Assembly (NCBI GenBank): GCA_944383955.1
Contig: CALWRP010000200.1
Location: forward strand, 1-39,452
Direction of reading: 5' to 3'
DNA: 39,452 nt
From: an uncultured Clostridia bacterium
GTDB lineage: Bacteria > Bacillota > Clostridia > Oscillospirales > Acutalibacteraceae
The notes under the pieces are model-generated. The model had not been told where the DNA came from, did no database searches, and saw only the letters and a program-made list of their open reading frames with translations. The position numbers were made by a program, and so were the translations under genes. This document shows positions 33,473 through 39,452 of the stretch, piece after piece. Position 1 is the stretch's first letter. Every line of letters begins with the position of its first letter.

Positions 33473-36400
33473 TTACAGCCCAAACGCCCCGAGCATGTCG
33501 AGGTTGGTCAGGCAGGTGACGAGATACTCGCGGGTGATTTCCGGCCAGTAGAAGCCGCTGCGGCCAAGGATGCCGGCCGTGAGCTTGCAGTTGTAGCCAA
33601 TCTCGAAATGGCCCTCGGCGCTCCCCTCAAGCTCAGAGATGATGTCGACGAGAAGCTCGCGCTTCTCCGGCTGGCCGAGGATCTCCGCGATCCGCTCCTC
33701 ATACTCCGCGTCGTCGAGGCAGGCGATCTCATAGCCGATATCGCCGAGACTCTCGAAGATCATGCGGTAGGAGGTGCGCTTGTCGTTGAAGATGTGGAAA
33801 ACAGGCTGCTGCGACGACACTCCCGCGAATTTGACGATGAGCTGCGCCGTGCAGTCGACGGGCGAATAGTCGACGTCGCTCTCCCACACCGAGCGCGGCG
33901 CAAAGCCCAGGCGGATGTAGGCCTTCAGGCGCGCGGTGAAGGCGTTTGTGGCGTGGTTGATCTGGAACTCGCCGTCGGAAAAACGCCCCTGCAGATTGCC
34001 CACGCGCAGAATATGCGCGCGCAGGCCCTTCTGAATGGCGGAGAGCACCTCGCGCTCGCCGAGGAATTTGCTGGCCGCGTAATCGTTGCTCAGATCCTGG
34101 CGGAAATAGAAGTCCTCCTCCGTCAGATACGGGCGGCGCTCCGTGCGGTGCTCAAGGCCGAACTGGCCGATCGTGGGGGTGGAGATATGCAGCAGGGCCG
34201 CTCCCTGGCGGAGGCAAAGCTCCGCAAGCCGCCGCACGCCGCCGACGTTGATCTGGTACATGGCCTCGCCGTAAGTGAAGTGGGAGACGTCCGCCGCACA
34301 GTTGATGGCGAGATCGAATTCCGCCTGCGAGCCGCCGAGGATATCGTCCTTGGTCAGATCGCCCTCGATGGGCGTCAGGCGGCCGGACTCGAAGGCCTCG
34401 TCGTAGCTGTCGCCGAAATAGTAGAAGAGCATCGTTTTCAAGCGCTGCTCGGCGGTGAGCTTGCCCTTGGACCGCGCCATGCAGAGGACGGTGCTGTCCG
34501 TCGTCTCGATCAGCTCGCGCAGCACGTGCAGGCCCAGGTAGCCTGTCGAGCCCGCCAGCAGAATGCGCCGCGGCGTCTCGCCGAAGACGGCGTCCTGCTT
34601 CCAGGTGAGCAGGGGAGCGAGCGAGTCGTAGTCGAAGTCCGCGATCTCAGGCCGCTCGGAAACCTCCGGCTCCTGATCCATGCCGGCGCACATCATGCGC
34701 ACGGTGGGGTTCGCGAACACGCTCGAGTATTTGAGCGGGATGCCCGCCGCCTCCGCCTCGATCGCGAGGTGGGCCGCAAGCAGCGAGTCTCCGCCGATCT
34801 CGAAGAAATTGTCGTCCGTGCCGATGCGATCCTTTTCCAGCAGGCGGGCGATGATAGCGCAGAGCGTCTCCTCCTGCTTCGTCTCCGGCGCGCGGTAGAC
34901 CACCTGCACGGAGACCTTGAGGGCGGCGAGCGCACGCTTGTCCGTCTTGCCGCTCGAGGTCACGGGGATCGACTCAATCTGCAGGAAGGCGGAGGGGACC
35001 ATGTAGTAGGGCAGCTTCTGCGAGAGGGCGTCCTTGAGCTCCTGCGCCGGGATTTGCCGCGTGGCGGTGAAGTAGCCGCAGAGGAATTGCAGCTTGCCGT
35101 CGCTGCGCAGCAGCACGCAGCAGCTCGTCACGCCGTCCACGGTGGAGAGGACGGACTCGATTTCCCCAAGCTCGATGCGGAAGCCGCGCAGCTTGACCTG
35201 ATCGTCCATGCGTCCGAGGTAGAGCAGCTCTCCGCTGCGGCTCCAGCGCACGAGATCGCCGGTGCGGTACATCCGCCGGCCCTGGAGAGAGATGAAGCGC
35301 TCGGCGGTTTCCGTTTCCAGATTCTGATAGCCCCGCGCCAGCCCGACGCCGCCCACGCACAGCTCGCCGGGGCAGCCCGCGGGCAGCAGCTGGCCGCGCC
35401 GCCCAAGCACGCGCACGGAGAGGCCCTTCACGGGCAGGCCGAGGCTGGCGTTGGGGCCGAACACCTCCTGCACGGAGGTGACGATGGAGACCTCGGTCGG
35501 GCCGTAGGCGTTGAAGACGCGCATGGAGGGGGAGAGGCCGCGCAGCTTTTCCCACAGCAGGGGCTGGAAGGCCTCGCCGCCGCTCATGAGGACGTCCAGG
35601 CCCTTTGCGGCTTCCCGGAAGTCCTCATAGCCGAGATAGGAGATGAGGCGGGACGGCGTGGCGAAGAGGACGTTGACCTGCTCGGCGCTCATCCGGCGGC
35701 CGAGCAGAGCGGGATTGTCGAGCTCGTCCTGGGTGGCGAAGCAGATCGTCACGCCGTTGAGGAGCGGCGTGAAAATCTCCAGCACCGAGATATCGAACGA
35801 GAGCGAGCCGATGGCCAGCACGGTCCGCCCGCGCGTGGCGACGGCGCCGATCAGCGGGCAGCTGTCCGGCCTTGCCAGGTTGACGAGGCCGCGGTGCTCG
35901 ATCAGCACGCCCTTGGGCCGCCCCGTGGTGCCGGAGGTGTAGATGCAGTAGCAGAGATTTTCGGGGGAAACAGCCGCCTGCGGCTTTTCCTGCGGGCCCT
36001 TGAGCGCCTCGCTGAACAGCAGGGTGGGCACACCCTGGGGCAGCAGCGGCAAAAATTCCTCCTGGGTGATGACGCAGGAGACGGCGGCGTCCTCCAGCAT
36101 GAAGGCGATGCGGTCCTGCGGATAGGTCGGTTCCAGGAAGAGGAAGCCCTGCCCGGCCTTGAGAATGCCGAGCGTGGAGACGAGCACGCCCGCGCCGCGC
36201 GGCAGCATCACAGCCGTCAGGCGCTCGCCCGAGCCATAGCGGCGAAGCAGCGTGTTGGCAACCGCGTTGGCCTGCCGGGAAAGCTCAGAGAAGGAGAGCG
36301 CGCCGTCCGCGCCGCGCACGGCGCAGTGATCCGGCGTTTTCGCCGCCTGCCTCTCAAAGAGGGAGACGACCGTGTCCGGAGAGGGGGAGGGGGCGGACCC

Positions 36401-37735
36401 GCACTGGCCAAGCCGGTCGAGGAGCTCGCGCTCCTCCTGCGCGACAATCACGGCGTCGCCGATCGGCTGCTCCGGATTGTCCATCGCCGCGGAGAGCACC
36501 TGCATCATTCCCTCGTGCAGGCGGCGGATCTCATCCTCGTTGTAGAGCACCTTGCGGTGATCGTAAAAGACGGTGTAGCTGCCGTCGAACAGATCGAGCA
36601 CGTGCTGGATGAGGCTTCCCATCATGGTGGCCGGGTCGCCGAACCACACGTCGATCGGATATTCGTATTCACCTGTCTCGATGCGCGTCTTCTGATAGGA
36701 GACGGAGGCGTCGATCAGATCGCGGCCGATGTCCTGCCCGGAGGCGATGTCCTCGGCGATCTGCATGAGCGGGTATTTCTTGTGCGCGGCCGCCTCTGAG
36801 GCTCCCGCGGCGATATCCCGGCACAGAGAGAGGAACGACTGCTCCGGCTGCGGCTGGCAGCGCAGCGGCAGCTCCATGACAAACATGCCCACGCAGTCCC
36901 GCTCCGCCTCGGTGTCGCGGTTCAGGCGCGCCATGCCCATCACCACGTCGCGGCACTGGGCGCGCTGGAAGCAGTAGACGCACAGGGCCGCCGTGAAGAG
37001 AATGTGGGGCGGCATGCCGTGCGCGCGGGCAAAGGCCTTGATGCGCTGCGAAATGCCGGAGGAGAGGTGGAAAACGCGGCGCGAGGCCGTGCGGTCCGCC
37101 GTCAGTTCGGGGCTCAGATACGATTCGCCCAGCGAGAGGTCGCGCAGCTTCCCGCTCCAGTACGCGCGATCCTCCTCCCATTGCGGCCCGTTCCGGTAGG
37201 CCTCCTCGGCGCCGAGAAACGCATCTGGGGAAGGGTGACGGTGAGACGGCGTTTTTCCGTCGCGAAGCTGAAGGTAGTTCGTGAATATTTCAGACCACAG
37301 AAGGCCCGTCGCCCAGCCGTCGCACCAGATGTGGTGGAATTTGCAGAAGAGGCCGTCCACGCGGTCCGAGAGGCGCACCAGCCGGAACTCGACCAGGGGA
37401 GCGTCCTGGAAGACGAAGGGGCGGTGCCCCCAGCGGCGGAAGGCGTCCTCCTGCTCCTGCTGCGCCTGCTCCCGCAGATCCTCCGTGCGCAGGGCATAGG
37501 GCGTATAAGGGGCGATATACTGCATCAGCGTGCCGTCCTGCATGGTAACCTGTGTGCGGGCGCCGGGGTTTTCCTGCAAAAAGAGGTTGACGGCGCGCTC
37601 CATGCAGTCGTGGTCGATCGGCTCGCGGGATTTGAGCACAAAATAAAGAACATTCACGTCCGTGCCGGACGCTACGATCTCCTGCGAGTAAATATTTTGC
37701 TGAGAGAGGGAGAGGGGAAAAAGCTTCTGGTCCAT
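33473..37735 (-). CDS. Single-module NRPS: condensation-adenylation-carrier-reductase
   Basis: 1420 residues from the minus-strand ATG at 37735, which has AAAGGA 9 nt upstream; the open frame reaches 37822, but homology starts at MDQKLFPLSLSQQNIY. Domains: condensation (1-430) with active HHIWCDG (His134, His135, Asp139); adenylation (455-960) with SGTTGRPKG near 600, NAYGPTEVS and SGKTDKRAL; carrier with GGDSLL (phosphopantetheine Ser984); reductase (1055-1420) with GSTGYLG and YAASK (Tyr1219, Lys1223). Reductase ends release the thioester as aldehyde or alcohol. A hand-read pocket code is about DILFMGAIVK, a hydrophobic pocket; the substrate is not assigned. The leading C domain implies acylation of one amino acid by a free or separately loaded donor, giving an N-acyl amino aldehyde/alcohol. 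A phosphopantetheinyl transferase is not in the window. Confidence 0.95.
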   Translation of the reverse strand: MDQKLFPLSLSQQNIYSQEIVASGTDVNVLYFVLKSREPIDHDCMERAVNLFLQENPGARTQVTMQDGTLMQYIAPYTPYALRTEDLREQAQQEQEDAFRRWGHRPFVFQDAPLVEFRLVRLSDRVDGLFCKFHHIWCDGWATGLLWSEIFTNYLQLRDGKTPSHRHPSPDAFLGAEEAYRNGPQWEEDRAYWSGKLRDLSLGESYLSPELTADRTASRRVFHLSSGISQRIKAFARAHGMPPHILFTAALCVYCFQRAQCRDVVMGMARLNRDTEAERDCVGMFVMELPLRCQPQPEQSFLSLCRDIAAGASEAAAHKKYPLMQIAEDIASGQDIGRDLIDASVSYQKTRIETGEYEYPIDVWFGDPATMMGSLIQHVLDLFDGSYTVFYDHRKVLYNEDEIRRLHEGMMQVLSAAMDNPEQPIGDAVIVAQEERELLDRLGQCGSAPSPSPDTVVSLFERQAAKTPDHCAVRGADGALSFSELSRQANAVANTLLRRYGSGERLTAVMLPRGAGVLVSTLGILKAGQGFLFLEPTYPQDRIAFMLEDAAVSCVITQEEFLPLLPQGVPTLLFSEALKGPQEKPQAAVSPENLCYCIYTSGTTGRPKGVLIEHRGLVNLARPDSCPLIGAVATRGRTVLAIGSLSFDISVLEIFTPLLNGVTICFATQDELDNPALLGRRMSAEQVNVLFATPSRLISYLGYEDFREAAKGLDVLMSGGEAFQPLLWEKLRGLSPSMRVFNAYGPTEVSIVTSVQEVFGPNASLGLPVKGLSVRVLGRRGQLLPAGCPGELCVGGVGLARGYQNLETETAERFISLQGRRMYRTGDLVRWSRSGELLYLGRMDDQVKLRGFRIELGEIESVLSTVDGVTSCCVLLRSDGKLQFLCGYFTATRQIPAQELKDALSQKLPYYMVPSAFLQIESIPVTSSGKTDKRALAALKVSVQVVYRAPETKQEETLCAIIARLLEKDRIGTDDNFFEIGGDSLLAAHLAIEAEAAGIPLKYSSVFANPTVRMMCAGMDQEPEVSERPEIADFDYDSLAPLLTWKQDAVFGETPRRILLAGSTGYLGLHVLRELIETTDSTVLCMARSKGKLTAEQRLKTMLFYYFGDSYDEAFESGRLTPIEGDLTKDDILGGSQAEFDLAINCAADVSHFTYGEAMYQINVGGVRRLAELCLRQGAALLHISTPTIGQFGLEHRTERRPYLTEEDFYFRQDLSNDYAASKFLGEREVLSAIQKGLRAHILRVGNLQGRFSDGEFQINHATNAFTARLKAYIRLGFAPRSVWESDVDYSPVDCTAQLIVKFAGVSSQQPVFHIFNDKRTSYRMIFESLGDIGYEIACLDDAEYEERIAEILGQPEKRELLVDIISELEGSAEGHFEIGYNCKLTAGILGRSGFYWPEITREYLVTCLTNLDMLGAFGL

Positions 37736-37859
37736 GGCATTGATTCCTTTCCGTTTGAGACGGACGGGTGCGGCCCGCCCGAGACGGCCGGGAGCAATCC
37801 GATCCTCGCCGCCGCATTCCAAAAAGGAAGATCATGGTTTCGCGCATGATCTTCCTTCT

Positions 37860-38324
37860 TTATGACTCGCTGTTTTCGCCGGCAAAAAGGCGTTTTTTCA
37901 TGGTGAAGCAATTCTGTCCGTCTCGGTGTTCATAAGAGACCTCGTCCATGCTCTTGCGCACCATGTAGATGCCCAGGCCGCCGATCTGGCGCTCTTCAGC
38001 GCTCAGGGTGATGTCCGGATCCTTGCGGGAGAGCGGATCGTAAGGCGTGCCGCGATCCATAAAATCAATTTGAATGCGCAGCGGATCCTCCTCCAGCGTC
38101 CAGCGCAGCGTAACGGGGCCGCGCCCGGGCTGGTAGGCGTAAAGGGCAATGTTGACATAAATTTCCTCAACGGCAATGTCGAGGACGATTTTCTCCTCCT
38201 CAGAGACGCCGAGCGCATCCAGCGGATAGTTGACAAAGCCGAGAACAGCGTCAAGCTCCTCTGTTTCCGCGGAGAATGTGACGGTTTTCGATTTCGGAAG
38301 GTCAGGTGGCAAAGACGTCTTCAC
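37860..38324 (-). CDS. RsbW/SpoIIAB-type anti-sigma serine kinase
   Basis: 154 residues from GTG at 38324 on the minus strand, with AGGGATG upstream; the nearby ATG frame stops at once. The HATPase motifs are present: N box DIAVEEIYVNIALYAY, G1 DRGTPYDPL, G2 GGLGIYMVRKSMD. Such kinases bind a target (usually a sigma factor) and phosphorylate the STAS antagonist. It is first in the operon with the NRPS and the phosphatase. A 124-bp gap separates its stop from the NRPS ATG. No sigma factor is encoded in the window, so the target is elsewhere or is not a sigma factor. Confidence 0.9.
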   Translation of the reverse strand: MKTSLPPDLPKSKTVTFSAETEELDAVLGFVNYPLDALGVSEEEKIVLDIAVEEIYVNIALYAYQPGRGPVTLRWTLEEDPLRIQIDFMDRGTPYDPLSRKDPDITLSAEERQIGGLGIYMVRKSMDEVSYEHRDGQNCFTMKKRLFAGENSES

Positions 38325-38371
38325 TGCATCACATCCCTGTTTTCAATAGTCCGTCAAAGGCCGTTTTTTCT

Positions 38372-38393
38372 GCTCCCCGCCGTTTTGGGGAGC
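38372..38393 (-). promoter_or_regulatory. 5' leader hairpin of the kinase-NRPS operon
   Basis: GCTCCCC and GGGGAGC pair across an 8-nt loop in the leader between the promoter and the GTG at 38324. On the minus strand it is followed by AGAAAAAA, so it is not a terminator. It may stabilise the 5' end of the mRNA or bind a regulator. Confidence 0.45.
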
Positions 38394-38405
38394 ATGTCCA
38401 ATCTC

Positions 38406-38435
38406 ATTATAAAACGACCGCCTTCCTTTTGTAAA
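38406..38435 (-). promoter_or_regulatory. Promoter of the kinase-NRPS-phosphatase operon
   Basis: On the minus strand TTTACA (plus 38430-38435), 18 bp, then a perfect TATAAT (plus 38406-38411). This housekeeping-type promoter gives a leader of about 75 nt. It is the best promoter match in the window and argues that the NRPS operon does not itself need an alternative sigma factor. Confidence 0.75.
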
Positions 38436-38456
38436 GCGAGAGGAAGTCAAAATCGA

Positions 38457-38475
38457 AAAGATTTAGAAAATCTTT
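38457..38475 (-). terminator. Weak AT-rich hairpin at the end of the phosphoesterase gene
   Basis: AAAGATTT, TCT, AAATCTTT on the minus strand is a perfect 8-bp AT-only-centred stem overlapping the TAA stop, followed by TTTCGATTTT. It is weak as a terminator, so some read-through into the next operon is possible. Confidence 0.35.
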
Positions 38476-39262
38476 AGGAATCCTCCCGCTTGCCCGTCTC
38501 TTCGATTTGCCGCATGGAGGGAAGCGCGGCGATTTGCTCGTAGAGAAGGGTGTATTTTCCATCGAAAGTGCGGTTGTCATGGTAATGGCCGAAGCACCAG
38601 AAGGAAAAACGGCAGCTGTTCGCCACGGTCTCGAGGTAATCCGTCAGCCTGTCGGGCACGGCCTGCCCGTAAGCGGCTCTGGAGGCGAGGGACGTGGGCG
38701 CGCAGTGGGTGACGATGAGGTCCACCTCGCGGCCGCAGGCGTTCAGGCTGCGCTCCGCCTGCTCATACTCCGCGTCGCTGGGAAGCTCCCGCGCCCACCA
38801 GGAGCGGTGATTGACGCGGTACATCGCGCGCCGCGCGTCAAGCTTTCGCTTCTTCGCCTTGAAGAGCGGGTCGTCCGGCTCGAGGATCCCGTCCGCGATA
38901 TCGTGCGAGGCGGCCCCGCCCATGGAGAAAACGCGAAGGCCGCCGATGTGGAACGTCTGCCCGCGCATCAGGTGCAGCACGGAAGGGCGCACGCGCTGCA
39001 CGAGGCCGCCGTTCCAGCGCTCCGCCGGAAGAGCGTCGAGAAGATCGTAGTTTTCGTGATTGCCGCAGACGAAGAGCGTGGTGAAGGGCTTCTCCTCCAG
39101 CCAGTTGAGCCAGAAGCGCTCCTCCCGCGATCCGTCCCACACTCCGCCGAAGTCGCCGCAGATGATGACGAAGTCGCTTTTGCTCATCGTTTTCTGCTCG
39201 GGGAAGTTTTCTGTCGTAAAGCGTTTGAAATCGCTGTGTGTGTCGCCGGTAACGTAAATCAT
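38474..39262 (-). CDS. Calcineurin-like metallophosphoesterase
   Basis: 262 residues; minus-strand ATG at 39262 after AGGAGGAA. The full metal-site set is visible: GDTHSD near residue 6, CGDFGGVWD near 35, CGNHENYD near 66, a THCAPTS segment and FGHYHDN near the C-terminus. These enzymes hydrolyse phosphomono- or diesters; the substrate is not predictable. It has its own upstream region and a promoter lies between it and the RsbW gene, so it is probably an ordinary chromosomal neighbour and not part of the CIS system, though this is inference. Confidence 0.88.
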   Translation of the reverse strand: MIYVTGDTHSDFKRFTTENFPEQKTMSKSDFVIICGDFGGVWDGSREERFWLNWLEEKPFTTLFVCGNHENYDLLDALPAERWNGGLVQRVRPSVLHLMRGQTFHIGGLRVFSMGGAASHDIADGILEPDDPLFKAKKRKLDARRAMYRVNHRSWWARELPSDAEYEQAERSLNACGREVDLIVTHCAPTSLASRAAYGQAVPDRLTDYLETVANSCRFSFWCFGHYHDNRTFDGKYTLLYEQIAALPSMRQIEETGKREDS

Positions 39263-39332
39263 GTGCGTTCCTCCTGTCGGCCAGGGCAGCCGCGCCCTCG
39301 TCGGGGCACGGCGCCTCTCGTTTCTATATTAA

Positions 39333-39452
39333 GGCACCACCGCACAATTCGCGCCTTGGGGCTCAGGCGGCGTGTCGCGCCAAAATTTTCCGTGATATTT
39401 TCCAAAAATGCTCGCCAATCCGGCAAGGATTGCCTGCGCTTTTTGGATCATC
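39333..39452. repeat. MITE-like dispersed repeat, left-hand part (right window edge)
   Basis: Begins with GGCACCACCGCACAATTC, the inverted partner of the end seen at 142-159, and continues with 107 bp identical to bases 1-107 before the window ends. The 70 bp between it and the phosphoesterase start contain no other feature I can support apart from the ribosome site. Confidence 0.75.

Noticed and set aside
33608-36799. Plus-strand open frame of 1063 codons opposite the NRPS
   Set aside because: It is an antisense shadow created by GC-rich codon bias of a fully motif-supported NRPS gene; composition is Ala/Arg/Glu/Leu-rich with no family pattern and no ribosome site.
1-39452. Prophage
   Set aside because: No capsid, portal, terminase, integrase, replication or lysis genes; the tail genes are of CIS type with DUF4255 and DUF4280.

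Overview
The window looks like chromosome from a monoderm Clostridia-type bacterium, probably a gut Oscillospirales relative. The grounds are a GC-rich coding sequence, strong AGGAGG-type ribosome sites on nearly every gene, frequent TTG/GTG starts, and SpoIIE/RsbW/STAS regulators. The genus is inference. There is no integrase, capsid, portal, terminase, lysis gene, tRNA or CRISPR array, so this is not a prophage.

Two convergent transcription units fill the window. The plus-strand unit (448-31689, 24 genes counting a small one without a normal start codon) encodes a contractile injection system (CIS). It opens with a CIS-associated protein (448) and five envelope genes: a single-span membrane protein (2282), a HAMP/degenerate-cyclase membrane protein (3152), a MORN-repeat membrane protein (5765), an exported TolC-like coiled-coil protein (7020) and a large exported protein (9081). 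The particle genes follow in phage-tail order: Pvc16-like cap (11757), unknown (12354), DUF4280 PAAR-like (13158), sheath (13641), tube (15389), tail-assembly chaperone plus a DUF6760-like frame (15957-16531), second tube with a long repetitive tail (16556), 907-residue coiled-coil protein (18124), two CIS tube-initiator/LysM-type proteins (20905, 21773), gpD hub (22590), gpV spike (23777), gp25 (24610), two baseplate-J-type proteins (25022, 28158), tail protein I (30301) and finally a STAS anti-anti-sigma-type protein (31390).

The minus-strand unit (38324 down to 32003) reads RsbW-type kinase, one-module non-ribosomal peptide synthetase (C-A-T-reductase), then membrane-anchored SpoIIE/RsbU-type phosphatase. 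A TTTACA-N18-TATAAT promoter precedes it. Stacked terminators separate the two units. The partner-switch module is therefore divided: the antagonist lies with the CIS and the kinase and phosphatase lie with the synthetase. No sigma factor is present. A separate metallophosphoesterase gene (38474-39262) lies upstream on the minus strand.

The most notable points are: (1) a CIS, its own envelope module, a partner switch and an aldehyde/alcohol-releasing NRPS in one locus; (2) a candidate -1 frameshift heptamer joining the tail chaperone to a frame with no ATG/GTG/TTG start; (3) a perfect 10-bp hairpin and a 12-codon leader frame between the only good ribosome site and the sheath ATG; (4) a tube paralogue with a charged repeat tail carrying six NLEV motifs. 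Both window ends are the same 107 bp of a MITE-like repeat, so identical ends should not be read as proof of a circular genome.
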